Positions 8,078 through 15,959 of a stretch of 23,949 nt of DNA are shown in pieces; positions within the stretch are counted from its first letter, which is position 1, and every line of letters starts with the position of its first letter. The DNA is from an uncultured Prevotellaceae bacterium. Lineage in GTDB: Bacteria > Bacteroidota > Bacteroidia > Bacteroidales > Bacteroidaceae. A model generated the notes under the pieces. The model worked only from the letters and a program-made list of their open reading frames with translations. It was not told the origin of the DNA and did not search any database. The stretch lies in NCBI GenBank assembly GCA_900543815.1, contig UQST01000040.1:1-23949 (forward strand), written 5' to 3'. The position numbers were made by a program, and so were the translations under genes.

Positions 8078-8273
8078 GGTATGTGCGGGAAATTGAACCT
8101 TTTTGGGGAAATAGGTGTAATACAGTTGGATGAATGGGACTGGATGCTGTGCCGTGGCGGTCGGCCTGCTTCGTGGGGTGTCTTGCCGTGCTTCCTGCCT
8201 GCCGCCGATGAGGTTCTGGCCTCCGTTCTGCCGCCTTTCTCGTGCTCTGGAGGTGTATTGCCTGGGGGCAGAC
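8078..8273. other. Divergent intergenic spacer between two promoters
   Basis: Two outward-facing promoters bracket this 196-nt stretch between etfB (-) and exoA (+). The spacer is GC-rich; I see no gene, hairpin or operator-like repeat in it. The remaining non-coding part on the exoA side (8305-8446) would be its transcribed leader. Confidence 0.5.
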
Positions 8274-8304
8274 TTTGCCAAGTGGGCAAGAATGGTTAAC
8301 TTTG
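8274..8304 (+). promoter_or_regulatory. Promoter of exoA
   Basis: TTTG at 8274-8277, a 19-nt spacer, then TAACTTTG at 8297-8304. This is an exact match to TTTG-N19-21-TAnnTTTG. Predicted transcription starts near 8311, leaving a leader of about 136 nt before the ATG at 8447, long for a housekeeping repair gene. Confidence 0.8.
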
Positions 8305-8446
8305 CCTTCGCGCAGCAGCGGCTCTGTGGAGCGCCTGGCAGTGGGGCGGAAGAGGCCGGCCGGGGCGTTGCGGGCTTGGGACAATGAGGCATTGCGGTGC
8401 CGTCCTGCCGCTGTGCACATCAATATAAGAACTCTAAGAAAAGGAT

Positions 8447-9199
8447 ATGAAACTGATTAGCTGGAACGTGAATGGCCTGCGTGCCGTAGTGGGGAAGAAT
8501 TTCCGTGAAGTCTTCCAGTCGCTTGATGCCGACTTCTTCTGCCTGCAGGAGACCAAGATGCAGGCGGGTCAACTGGACTTGCAATTCCCTGGATACCGCT
8601 CATGGTGGAACTTCGCCGACAAGAAGGGCTACAGTGGAACGGCCATCTACAGCCGCATGGAGCCTCTGGCAGTCACCTACGGGATGGGCATCGACGAGCA
8701 TGACCACGAGGGCAGAGTGATTACGCTGGAGATGGATGACTTCTTCCTCGTGTGTGTATATACGCCCAACAGCCAGGACGGACTTCGCCGGCTGGACTAC
8801 CGCATGCGGTGGGAGGATGACTTCAGACGCTACTTGCAGGGGCTGGACAGCCGCAAGCCTGTGGTGGTGTGTGGCGATATGAATGTAGCGCACAATGAGA
8901 TAGACCTCAAGAATCCCAAGACTAACCGACAGAATGCGGGCTTCACCGACGAGGAGCGCAACCAGATGACGGCTCTGCTGGAGGCTGGTTTTGCCGACAC
9001 GTTCCGCCACTTGCATCCCACTCAGGAGGGCATCTACTCCTGGTGGAGCTACCGTTTCCATGCCCGCGAGAAGAACACCGGGTGGCGTATCGACTACTTC
9101 CTCACCTCCACCCGCCTGCTTCCCAGGGTGCGCGAGGCCAACATCCTTACCGACATCATGGGCAGTGACCATTGCCCGGTGGAGCTTGTGCTTGACTGA
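8447..9199 (+). CDS. xth: Exodeoxyribonuclease III
   Basis: An AP endonuclease and 3'-5' exonuclease of base-excision repair, 250 residues, the normal length for the ExoA/Xth family of the endonuclease/exonuclease/phosphatase fold. The diagnostic motifs run in order: MKLISWNVNGLRA, FCLQETK (metal-binding Glu), GYSGTAIYSR, VYTPNS, GDMNVAHNEIDL, GWRIDYFL and the C-terminal GSDHCPV with the catalytic Asp-His pair. There is no signal peptide, so the protein is cytoplasmic. It stands alone in its transcription unit, divergent from the etf operon and convergent with queA-NUDIX. The symbol exoA is also used for this family. A purine stretch (AAGGAT) lies just before the ATG. Confidence 0.97.
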   Translation: MKLISWNVNGLRAVVGKNFREVFQSLDADFFCLQETKMQAGQLDLQFPGYRSWWNFADKKGYSGTAIYSRMEPLAVTYGMGIDEHDHEGRVITLEMDDFFLVCVYTPNSQDGLRRLDYRMRWEDDFRRYLQGLDSRKPVVVCGDMNVAHNEIDLKNPKTNRQNAGFTDEERNQMTALLEAGFADTFRHLHPTQEGIYSWWSYRFHAREKNTGWRIDYFLTSTRLLPRVREANILTDIMGSDHCPVELVLD

Positions 9200-9501
9200 C
9201 CCATGCGCCGGCATGCGCCGGGCAGTCCCCTCGCGCGCGTATATATAATAATGTGTAGTCTGACACCTGATAAGGTGCGGCTTGCCGTTTATAGGTCAGA
9301 GGCTGTGCCAGAGGCCATGTTCTGCTTGTGATTTATAGGTTGAGAGTGAGAGAGCCGGTGTGCTCCTTTCCATCGTTTGATGGATTGGGAGGAAATGCGC
9401 GGGAAGCCTCTTCGTTTCCTGTGCCGCCTTTCGCCATACGCCATACCATACCCCACTTGGCCTCTCATCGTTCTTCCATAATTCTTTCGGAATATTGCTC
9501 C
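9200..9501. other. Intergenic region after exoA
   Basis: No convincing gene is seen. It begins with a direct repeat of CATGCGCCGG just after the exoA stop, followed by a CGCGCG/TATATATA stretch. A small hairpin CACCT-GATA-AGGTG lies near 9262-9275. Two minus-strand frames of 77 codons (9289-9529) overlap each other in different frames and run into the terminator, so I treat them as spurious. No clear exoA terminator is visible. Confidence 0.5.
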
Positions 9502-9542
9502 AAAAAACGCAGCGCACTGCAATCGTCAATGCAGTGCGCTGC
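9502..9542 (-). terminator. Intrinsic terminator of the queA-NUDIX operon
   Basis: On the minus strand a perfect 13-bp stem (9530-9542 pairing with 9509-9521, arm GCAGCGCACTGCA) closes an 8-nt loop. It is followed after one G by six T (9507-9502), a textbook Rho-independent terminator. It is made from the first two units of the 22-bp repeat block at 9509-9586. It lies 54 nt past the NUDIX stop codon. Confidence 0.88.
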
Positions 9543-9586
9543 GATGGCCGTTGCAGTGCGCTGTGTGGGCACTTGCAGCGTGGTGG
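9509..9586. repeat. 22-bp-period quasi-palindromic tandem repeat, locus B
   Basis: Units start at 9509, 9531 and 9553, exactly 22 bp apart, with a degenerate fourth core at 9575. The cores are GCAGCGCACTGC, GCAGTGCGCTGC, GCAGTGCGCTGT and GCAGCGTGGTGG. The linkers are AATCGTCAAT, GATGGCCGTT and GTGGGCACTT. The first and second cores are exact reverse complements and form the terminator stem of queA-NUDIX. The same core-plus-linker design and period appear at 3795-3872. Confidence 0.82.
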
Positions 9587-9595
9587 CCTATGTCT

Positions 9596-10117
9596 CTATT
9601 CCTTCTCAAACAGTCTCTTGAACTCGCTTTCGAAGTTGGGCGTGAATACCTCCTTGCCCATTGCAGCCCGCAGTTCCTCCATTGTCCAGAAGCGTCCGCC
9701 GTCGGTCTCGGCGCTTGGCTTCAGTTCGCCGTCATAGGTGACGCGGTGAGGGAAGACCAGTTCGCGCTCGCGGGAAGACTGGAACACGTAGTGCCCCAGT
9801 GGCTCTACTTGCAGCGACGAGAGGTCGAGCCCAAGTTCCTCACCCGCCTCGCGCAGGAGTGCCTGCTGCACGCTTTCGCCCAGATCTACGTGTCCGCCTA
9901 CTGCCGTATCCCACTTGCCGGGCTGTATGTCCTTCCATTGCGGCCTGTGCTGCAGGTATATGTCGCCCTGTGCATTGAACACATGCAGGTGTACCACAGG
10001 GTGAAGCAGCATGCTGCCGCCGTGGCACTCGCCTCGTGTAGCCGCTCCCGTGATGTTCCCCTCCTCATCTACGATGGGGAACATCTCCTCTGCGTTGTCC
10101 TTTCCTATGGCTATCAT
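9596..10117 (-). CDS. NUDIX hydrolase
   Basis: A cytoplasmic NUDIX-fold protein of 173 residues. The Nudix box is perfect: Gly75, five residues, Glu81, seven residues, then REAGEELGL (89-97). Arg89, Glu90, Glu93 and Glu94 supply the metal-binding helix. The segment before it (VVHLHVFNAQGDIYLQHR, then PGKWDTAVGGHVD) resembles the isopentenyl-diphosphate-isomerase-like NUDIX subgroup (YfcD-like). The substrate is not known: a nucleoside diphosphate derivative is likely, and IPP isomerisation cannot be excluded by eye. The ATG at 10117 overlaps the queA stop as ATGA, so translation is probably coupled. An intrinsic terminator follows. Confidence 0.9.
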   Translation of the reverse strand: MIAIGKDNAEEMFPIVDEEGNITGAATRGECHGGSMLLHPVVHLHVFNAQGDIYLQHRPQWKDIQPGKWDTAVGGHVDLGESVQQALLREAGEELGLDLSSLQVEPLGHYVFQSSRERELVFPHRVTYDGELKPSAETDGGRFWTMEELRAAMGKEVFTPNFESEFKRLFEKE

Positions 10118-11367
10118 GGTATGAGCAATGAGGAGTCGCCGTAACTTAGAAAGCGGAAGTCATGGGCCAGAGCATAGTCGTATATGCTGCGCCAGTCGCC
10201 CTTCACAAAGGCGCTCACCAGCAAGAGCAGGGTGCTCTGAGGCTGGTGGAAGTTGGTCACCATGCGCTTCACTATGTGGTAGTGGTAGCCTGGGGCAATG
10301 ATGATCTGCGTGCTCGAGTGCAGCACGTCCAGCCCGTGAGCGTCCATATATTCGGCCAGCCAGGCGATGGCATCGGTGGCGGCTGGCTCATGGTCTCCGC
10401 TTTCATAGGGTGTCCACTGCTGTACGTGCAGTTCCTCGCCGTCGCCCGTATCCTGATGCTCCTGCATGAGCTGGTGGGCGCGTATGCCCATGTAGTAGAG
10501 GCTCTCCAGCGTGCGCACCGATGTGGTACCCACTGCTATGGCCTCTGCCTGGTGGCGTATGAGCGCCTGCACCACGCTGCGGTTCACCGAGATGTGCTCT
10601 GTGTGCATGTCGTGACCGCCTATGTTCTCGCTCTTCACCGGCTTGAAGGTGCCTGCGCCCACGTGCAGCGTCACCTCCTGACGCTCAATGCCACGCGCGT
10701 CGATGTCGGCCAGCACGCGCTCGGTGAAGTGCAGTCCGGCCGTGGGAGCCGCCACGCTGCCCTTGATGCGGCTATACACCGTCTGGTAGGTGACCAGGTC
10801 CGATGCCTCCGTCTTGCGGTTGAGGTAGGGTGGAATGGGCAGTTCGCCTATCGCATCAAGCAGTTCGGCCCAAGTGGCCTGTCCGCTCCACTGGAAATCC
10901 ACCAGGTGTGAGGTACCGCTGGCCTGCGTGTGCCGGGTGGCCGACAGCACGATTTCCTCATCGCCGATGCGTATGGTGCGGTGCAGCGCACCCTCCTTCC
11001 ATTTCTTCAGATTGCCTATCATGCAGTGCCACTGGCAGTGTCCGCGCGACGAGAAATTCTCCTGGTACTCGATGGGCTGCGCGGGTTCGAGCAGGAACAC
11101 TTCGATGAGCGCGCCCTGTGCCTGTCCGCTGGCACTGTCCTTGCGGAAGTGCAGGCGTGCCTGTATGACCCTGGTATTGTTGAACACCATCAGCGCACCC
11201 TGGGGCAGGAGCGAGGGCAGGGAGCGGAATCCGGTGTGGCTCACTTGTCCGTGCTCATACACGAGCAGCTTGCTGCTGTCGCGTTCGGGGAGCGGGAATT
11301 TGGCTATGCGTTCGTCGGGCAGCGGGTAGTTGTAGTCGCTTATCTGTATTTCCTTTGTCTTCATCAT
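10114..11367 (-). CDS. queA: S-adenosylmethionine:tRNA ribosyltransferase-isomerase
   Basis: It transfers the ribosyl part of S-adenosylmethionine to preQ1 in tRNA, giving epoxyqueuosine, the penultimate step of queuosine synthesis in the cytoplasm. Family motifs in the 417 residues: YPLPDERIAKFPLPERDSSK, LMVFNNTRVIQARL, GSVAAPTAGLHFTERVL, LHVGAGTFKPVKSENI, HTEHISV and TNFHQPQSTLLLLVSAF. It is longer than E. coli QueA (about 356), with extra residues around 80-150 and 275-300, as is common in Bacteroidetes. It starts at tandem ATG codons. It is first in a two-gene unit with the NUDIX gene and divergent from the DUF2027-Smr gene; no other queuosine gene is in the window. Confidence 0.96.
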   Translation of the reverse strand: MMKTKEIQISDYNYPLPDERIAKFPLPERDSSKLLVYEHGQVSHTGFRSLPSLLPQGALMVFNNTRVIQARLHFRKDSASGQAQGALIEVFLLEPAQPIEYQENFSSRGHCQWHCMIGNLKKWKEGALHRTIRIGDEEIVLSATRHTQASGTSHLVDFQWSGQATWAELLDAIGELPIPPYLNRKTEASDLVTYQTVYSRIKGSVAAPTAGLHFTERVLADIDARGIERQEVTLHVGAGTFKPVKSENIGGHDMHTEHISVNRSVVQALIRHQAEAIAVGTTSVRTLESLYYMGIRAHQLMQEHQDTGDGEELHVQQWTPYESGDHEPAATDAIAWLAEYMDAHGLDVLHSSTQIIIAPGYHYHIVKRMVTNFHQPQSTLLLLVSAFVKGDWRSIYDYALAHDFRFLSYGDSSLLIP

Positions 11368-11384
11368 ATTCTTTTCTTTGGGTG

Positions 11385-11392
11385 CAAAGTTA
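11385..11392 (-). promoter_or_regulatory. -7 element of queA
   Basis: The minus strand reads TAACTTTG, an exact TAnnTTTG. The expected -33 position 19 nt upstream reads TGCT, a poor match. The element ends only 17 nt before the ATG, implying a very short leader of about ten bases. Confidence 0.55.
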
Positions 11393-11417
11393 CTGCAATT
11401 CGGGGGGAGAAAGCATC

Positions 11418-11445
11418 TTTGTTTCGCAGAAAACCCCTAAATTTG
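11418..11445 (+). promoter_or_regulatory. Promoter of the DUF2027-Smr gene
   Basis: TAAATTTG at 11438-11445 is an exact -7 element. A TTTG lies at 11418-11421, but with a 16-nt spacer instead of 19-21, so the -33 assignment is doubtful. The element ends 32 nt before the ATG and sits back to back with the queA -7 element. Confidence 0.5.
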
Positions 11446-11477
11446 TGTTTTGAGAAGTAAGAAAGGACAAATAAGAT

Positions 11478-12584
11478 ATGAAGATAGGTGACAAGGTGCG
11501 CTTCCTCTCCGAAGTGGGAGGCGGTCGCGTGAGCGGATTCCAGGGCAAGGACATTGTGTTGGTCGAGGATGAGGACGGATTCGAAATCCCCATGCTCAGG
11601 AAAGAAGTGGTGCTGGTGGATGACAGCGACTACGATATAGGCAAGGTGAATACGGGCACACGCACGGCTGCCGACAAGGGAGCCAGGCAGCCCAAGCAGC
11701 AGGCACCCCACGAGGAACCCGAATGGGAACCTGCCGACAAGCCCATCACCTTCAAGCCCAAGGCGCAGGAGCGCAAGGGAGGTGACCAGCTCAACCTGTA
11801 CCTGAGTTTCCTGCCTGCCAATGTGAAGGAGATTTCCTCCACCACCTTTGAGGCTTATGTGGTGAACGACAGCAACTACTACGTGCAGACGCTCATCATG
11901 AAGACCGACGGGGCAGCATGGAGCGCGGTGTTCAATGCTGTGGTGGAGCCCAACAGCAAACTCTTTGTGGCCGACATCGAACGCAGCCAGCTGGCTTCGC
12001 TGGAGCGCCTGTGCGTACAGACTCTGGCGTGGAAGCAGGACAAGACCTTCATGCTGAAGCCCGCTCTCTCTACCGAACTGAGGCTCGACTGTACCAATTT
12101 CTACAAGCTGCACACCTTCCAGCCCGACGATTTCTTCCGCGAGCCTTGCTGGACGGTGAGCGTTGTGCGCGACGACCGACCCGTGCGCAGTGTCTTTGCC
12201 GATGCTGAACAGATGCGCGAGGCACTGCTGGGGGCGGCACCTACCAAGGAGCAGAAACCGTCGGAACAGAAGCCCCGTCAGTCGAAGCCAAGCGGCCAGC
12301 CCGGCGAACTTGTCATCGACCTGCATGCCGAGGAACTGCTCGATGACACCAGCGGACTGAGCAGCGGCGACATACTGATGGCGCAGATGAAGGAGTTCCG
12401 ACGCGTGATGGACGAGAACGCAAAGAAGAAAGGACAGCGCATCGTCTTCATCCACGGCAAGGGCGAAGGCGTCTTGCGCAAGAACATTCTGCAGGAACTC
12501 AAGTACCGCTACAAGCAGTGCACCGTGCAGGATGCCTCTTTCCGCGAATACGGATACGGTGCCACCCTGGTGCGCATCAACTGA
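11478..12584 (+). CDS. DUF2027 and Smr domain protein
   Basis: A cytoplasmic protein of 368 residues with the layout known from Bacteroidetes as DUF2027 plus C-terminal Smr. Residues 1-55 (MKIGDKVRFLSEVGGGRVSG...) look like a small beta-barrel. A charged, Lys/Gln/Pro-rich linker (about 60-100) leads to the DUF2027 core (about 105-250). A second Gln/Lys/Pro-rich linker precedes the Smr domain (about 275-368). The Smr signature is intact: Asp281-Leu-His283 near its start, the loop His326-Gly-Lys-Gly, and the ending YGYGATLVRI. Smr domains are nucleases or nucleic-acid binders, as in MutS2. There is no MutS core here, so this is not MutS2. The role is unknown; an RNA- or ribosome-related function is a guess. 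Confidence 0.9.
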   Translation: MKIGDKVRFLSEVGGGRVSGFQGKDIVLVEDEDGFEIPMLRKEVVLVDDSDYDIGKVNTGTRTAADKGARQPKQQAPHEEPEWEPADKPITFKPKAQERKGGDQLNLYLSFLPANVKEISSTTFEAYVVNDSNYYVQTLIMKTDGAAWSAVFNAVVEPNSKLFVADIERSQLASLERLCVQTLAWKQDKTFMLKPALSTELRLDCTNFYKLHTFQPDDFFREPCWTVSVVRDDRPVRSVFADAEQMREALLGAAPTKEQKPSEQKPRQSKPSGQPGELVIDLHAEELLDDTSGLSSGDILMAQMKEFRRVMDENAKKKGQRIVFIHGKGEGVLRKNILQELKYRYKQCTVQDASFREYGYGATLVRIN

Positions 12585-12590
12585 CAATGG

Positions 12591-12642
12591 GGCAGGGGAG
12601 AGGCTTTCCCCCGATTGGCCGTTGTGCCGTCTCTCCCCTGCC
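12591..12642 (+). terminator. Hairpin after the DUF2027-Smr gene
   Basis: A perfect 12-bp stem, GGCAGGGGAGAG (12591-12602) with CTCTCCCCTGCC (12631-12642), around a 28-nt loop, begins seven bases after the stop codon. An AT-rich stretch follows (TATACATTATATATATAA) but no T-run, so termination may be Rho-assisted. The same tail could serve as promoter sequence for the GH106 gene 48 nt further on, although it is not a TAnnTTTG match. Confidence 0.6.
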
Positions 12643-12689
12643 TATACATTATATATATAAGGACAACTAACTAATTACACAGAAACAAA

Positions 12690-15600
12690 ATGATTCACAT
12701 TGCAAGGAAAATCTCCGTAGGCCTGCTTTGTCTGAGCAGCCTTGTAGGAAGCACCGCGCTGGCCGACTCGTTGGCAGGGCGCTTCGAACGCATTCCCGAC
12801 GACCAGCGGGTGGCTGTCTATTGGTATTGGATGAGCGACAATATTTCGGTGGAGGGCGTGCAACACGACCTGGAGGCGATGAAGAAGGCGGGTATCACAC
12901 GTGCCTATATAGGCAACATCTGGCAGGATGAAGTGAAGCCCGGCAAGATAAAGGTGCTCACGCCCGAATGGTGGGAGGTGACCCATGCAGCACTCAAGCG
13001 CGCAGGCGAACTGGGTATCGAGATTGGCATCTTCAACTGTCCCGGCTGGTCGCAGAGCGGAGGACCGTGGATAAAGCCCGGGCAGAGCATGCGCTATCTC
13101 AAGGAAGTGCGCACCGATGTGCAGGGTGACGGCCGCGAACAGGTCATCAAGCTTCCTGCCTTTGGTCCCGAAACCACCGACGTGAAGGTGCTGGCCATGC
13201 CTTGCCACACCGCCCGGCTGGATACCCTGGTCACTATAGACAAGCAGACGGGCAAGGACCAGGTGACTGACATCCACTTCGATGCAGTGAAGACCTTGCG
13301 CAACATCACCCTCACCACCTCCCGCTATTTGCTTGTGGATATGAAGATACAGGCCAAGAAGGGCGACCGCTACGAGGATGTGAAGGCCGCTCACCTTGAG
13401 CGCGTCAACGATAATCGCAATGTGGGTTTCATGCCATGGGCGCCCATCAGCATCAGTCTGCCCGATGTGCAGACTCAGGATTTGCGCCTCATCTTCACCG
13501 GCGGCCCGCAGGACTGCCACTTCCAGGCCCGTGTGACCGACCTCCCACAGGTGGAGCGGTATGCCGAGAAGTCGTTGGCCAAGATGTTCCAGTCACCTCT
13601 GCCCATGTGGGGAGAGTATATGTGGAGCACGCAGCAGGAGCCTCAGGGGGTGGCTGTCACGCAGCCCTCCGAGGTCATCGACCTCACTGCCCACATGCAG
13701 CAGGACGGTACGCTGGTGTGGAAAGCGCCCAAGGGACGATGGACCATACTGCGCACGGGAATGGCTCCTACGGGTGTGACCAATGCACCTGCCAGCAAGG
13801 AAGCCACTGGATACGAGGTGGACAAGATGAGCCGACAGCATGTGGCTACCCATTTCGATGCCTTCCTGGGCGAAATCCTGCGGCGCATTCCTGCCGAGGA
13901 CCGCACTACCTTCAAGATAGTAGTAGAGGACAGTTACGAGACCGGCGGACTCAACTGGACTGATGATATGGCCGAGGCGTTCCGCACACGCTATGGCTAC
14001 GACCCCATCCCCTACCTTCCCACGCTCTACGGAACGGTCATCGGTTCGCAGGACCAGAGCGAGCGTTTCCTGTGGGATCTGCGTAGGCTCATTGCCGACC
14101 GCGTTGCCTATGACTATGTGGGCGGACTGCGCGAGGTGAGCAACCGCCACGGACTCACCACCTGGCTCGAGTGTTATGGCCATTGGGGCTTCCCCAGTGA
14201 GTTCCTGATGTATGGTGGGCAGAGCGATGAGGTGGCTGGCGAGTTCTGGAGCGAGGGCTCTCTGGGCGATATTGAGAACCGTGCGGCCAGTTCGTGTGCA
14301 CACATCTACGGCAAACGCAAGGTGTGGGCTGAGTCGTGCACAGCCGGTGGTCCCAACTTCAGTCGCTATCCTGCCGTGATGAAGCAGCGCACTGACCGAT
14401 TCTTCTGTGAGGGCATCAATGCCACTCTCTTGCACCTCTTCATCCAGCAGCCCGACGATGTGACGCTGCCCGGAGTGAGTGCCCCCTTCGGCAACGACTT
14501 CCAGCGCAAGAACACGTGGTTCTCTCAGATGGACCTCTTTACCGACTATCTGCGCCGCTGCAACATGATGCTCCAGCAGGGCAGCTACGTTGCCGATGTG
14601 GCTTACTTCATAGGGGAGGACGCTCCGAAGATGACTGGCGAATGCGTGCCGGCGCTCCCACGGGGCTACAGCTTCGACTATGTCAATGCCGAGGTGCTGC
14701 ATTCGGCATGGGTGAGTGACGGCCGTCTCTGTCTGGCAGGCGGAATGACTTACCGCACTCTGGTACTTCCCAACCAGCAGACCATGCGTCCTGAGGTGCT
14801 GGCCGACATAGCCCGTCTCACCCGCGAGGGCCTTACCATCGTTGGTCCCAAGCCCACAGCCTCGCCCAGCATGCAGGATTTCCCGCAGGCCGACAAGCAG
14901 GTGCAGACTCTGGCCAGTCAGATGTGGAGCACGGGTCAGTGGGGCAAGGGACGCATCTTCCCAGCCGGCACAGAGCTTCAGACAGTTCTCGATGGCATGG
15001 GCATCAAGCCCGATTGCTTCGTGGAGCCTGCCAAGCCCTTTGCCTTTATCCACCGCCGCATGCCTGGCAAGGAGATCTATTTCGTGAGCAACCAGAGTGA
15101 CCAGCCGCAGGATGTGCAGCCGCAGTTCAGGGTGACAGGCATGAAGGCAGAGATATGGAACCCCGTGACGGCCGAGCGTATGCGCCTCGACGTGCAGGAC
15201 AACGGTTCTCTCTCCACTGCCAACCTGCATCTGGAGGGCAACGAGAGCGCCTTCGTAGTCTTCGACAATGAGGCGGATGAGGCTCTCGCAACCTATGCTC
15301 CTGCCCAGTTGCAGACTTTGCTCACCATCAGCACCCCATGGCAGGTGACCTTCCAGGAGGATATGAGAGGTCCTGCAGAGCCCTGCACCATGGACAGTCT
15401 GCTGGCATGGAACCAGAGTGAGGACGACCGGATACGTTACTTCTCGGGTACTGCCACCTACACCAACACATTCAAGTTGAAGAAGGAACCTGCAGCCCCC
15501 GTATGGATTGACCTGGGAAAGGTGATGGTGATGGCGCGTGTGTATGTTAATGATACCTATGCCGGCGGCGTGTGGACAGCGCCCTATCGCCTCAACATAG

Positions 15601-15788
15601 GCCGTCTGCTCCGCAAGGGAACCAACACCCTGCGCGTGGAAGTGGTGAACAACTGGCAGAACCGCCTCATTGGCGACCAGAAGTTGCCCGAGCAGGAGCG
15701 TCCCACATGGACCAGTGTCAATCCCTGGAGCGCCGATTCTCCTCTTCAGGAGTCAGGCCTCATTGGCCCTGTCAGACTCCTTCAGTAA
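12690..15788 (+). CDS. Secreted GH106-type glycoside hydrolase (alpha-L-rhamnosidase-like)
   Basis: A large secreted glycosidase of 1032 residues. It begins with a signal peptide (about 1-25, ending STALA). The catalytic part shows the GH106 hallmarks VYWYWMSDNISVEGVQHDLE, GIFNCPGWSQSGGPWI, then VVEDSYETGG (Glu413), LECYGHWGFPSE and VAGEFWSEGS (Glu518). These two glutamates are candidates for the catalytic acid and base by analogy with known GH106 enzymes, not proven. The C-terminal region (about 870-1032) is a galactose-binding-like beta-sandwich (TYTNTFKL, RVYVNDTYAGGVWTAPYRL). GH106 members cut alpha-L-rhamnose from pectic glycans such as rhamnogalacturonans. No SusC/D pair, regulator or other pectinase is adjacent, so it is an orphan rather than part of a complete utilisation locus. 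Confidence 0.88.
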   Translation: MIHIARKISVGLLCLSSLVGSTALADSLAGRFERIPDDQRVAVYWYWMSDNISVEGVQHDLEAMKKAGITRAYIGNIWQDEVKPGKIKVLTPEWWEVTHAALKRAGELGIEIGIFNCPGWSQSGGPWIKPGQSMRYLKEVRTDVQGDGREQVIKLPAFGPETTDVKVLAMPCHTARLDTLVTIDKQTGKDQVTDIHFDAVKTLRNITLTTSRYLLVDMKIQAKKGDRYEDVKAAHLERVNDNRNVGFMPWAPISISLPDVQTQDLRLIFTGGPQDCHFQARVTDLPQVERYAEKSLAKMFQSPLPMWGEYMWSTQQEPQGVAVTQPSEVIDLTAHMQQDGTLVWKAPKGRWTILRTGMAPTGVTNAPASKEATGYEVDKMSRQHVATHFDAFLGEILRRIPAEDRTTFKIVVEDSYETGGLNWTDDMAEAFRTRYGYDPIPYLPTLYGTVIGSQDQSERFLWDLRRLIADRVAYDYVGGLREVSNRHGLTTWLECYGHWGFPSEFLMYGGQSDEVAGEFWSEGSLGDIENRAASSCAHIYGKRKVWAESCTAGGPNFSRYPAVMKQRTDRFFCEGINATLLHLFIQQPDDVTLPGVSAPFGNDFQRKNTWFSQMDLFTDYLRRCNMMLQQGSYVADVAYFIGEDAPKMTGECVPALPRGYSFDYVNAEVLHSAWVSDGRLCLAGGMTYRTLVLPNQQTMRPEVLADIARLTREGLTIVGPKPTASPSMQDFPQADKQVQTLASQMWSTGQWGKGRIFPAGTELQTVLDGMGIKPDCFVEPAKPFAFIHRRMPGKEIYFVSNQSDQPQDVQPQFRVTGMKAEIWNPVTAERMRLDVQDNGSLSTANLHLEGNESAFVVFDNEADEALATYAPAQLQTLLTISTPWQVTFQEDMRGPAEPCTMDSLLAWNQSEDDRIRYFSGTATYTNTFKLKKEPAAPVWIDLGKVMVMARVYVNDTYAGGVWTAPYRLNIGRLLRKGTNTLRVEVVNNWQNRLIGDQKLPEQERPTWTSVNPWSADSPLQESGLIGPVRLLQ

Positions 15789-15791
15789 GCG

Positions 15792-15830
15792 GGAAAAGCA
15801 TGCAGCCTTCGCATCTGGAGGCTGCTTTCC
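15792..15830 (+). terminator. Probable terminator of the GH106 gene
   Basis: GCAGCCT (15802-15808) pairs with AGGCTGC (15819-15825) around a 10-nt loop. The stem extends outward past a bulge, with GGAAA on the left against TTTCC on the right. It begins 4 nt after the stop codon. The U-tract is only three bases. Confidence 0.55.
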
Positions 15831-15835
15831 TGCAT

Positions 15836-15901
15836 AAAATCGCCTTTATTTAGCTACGAGGTATTGTTTTGGTGCACCTGTAGCTAAATAAAGGCGATTT
15901 T
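15836..15901. repeat. Perfect 22-bp inverted repeat with 22-nt centre before the ATPase gene
   Basis: The left arm (15836-15857) and right arm (15880-15901) are perfect reverse complements over 22 bases. They contain the word CGCCTTTATTTAGCTAC and its complement. The centre (15858-15879) is also 22 nt and adds a 4-bp inner stem AGGT/ACCT, with an 8-bp palindrome GGTGCACC. A shorter direct echo of the right arm (AATAAAGG...TTGTAC) occurs at 15912-15930. The block ends 27 nt before the -7 element of the ATPase gene, so it could be a terminator, an operator, or a small mobile repeat. Confidence 0.85.
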
Positions 15902-15928
15902 GTACATGAGTAATAAAGGGATTTGTTG

Positions 15929-15936
15929 TACCTTTG
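15929..15936 (+). promoter_or_regulatory. -7 element of the ATPase-nuclease gene
   Basis: TACCTTTG is an exact TAnnTTTG match ending 23 nt before the ATG. The -33 position reads ATGA/CATG, not TTTG, so activity might depend on a regulator. The inverted repeat at 15836-15901 lies immediately upstream. Confidence 0.6.
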
Positions 15937-15959
15937 TGAAGTAAACAAGGAATTGGCTT

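Noticed and set aside
9201..9260. exoA terminator
   Set aside because: The CATGCGCCGG direct repeat and GC palindromes do not form a convincing stem followed by T residues.
9289..9621. Small frames on both strands across the terminator and repeat locus B
   Set aside because: They overlap one another and a strong intrinsic terminator, and have repeat-derived translations.
11364..12587. Minus-strand open frame of 407 codons opposite the DUF2027-Smr gene
   Set aside because: It mirrors the plus-strand gene almost end to end; the plus strand carries the Smr motifs and a promoter.
13593..15230. Minus-strand open frame of 545 codons opposite the GH106 gene
   Set aside because: Long, but wholly antisense to the GH106 coding frame, with no recognisable domain and a His/Leu-rich mirror composition.
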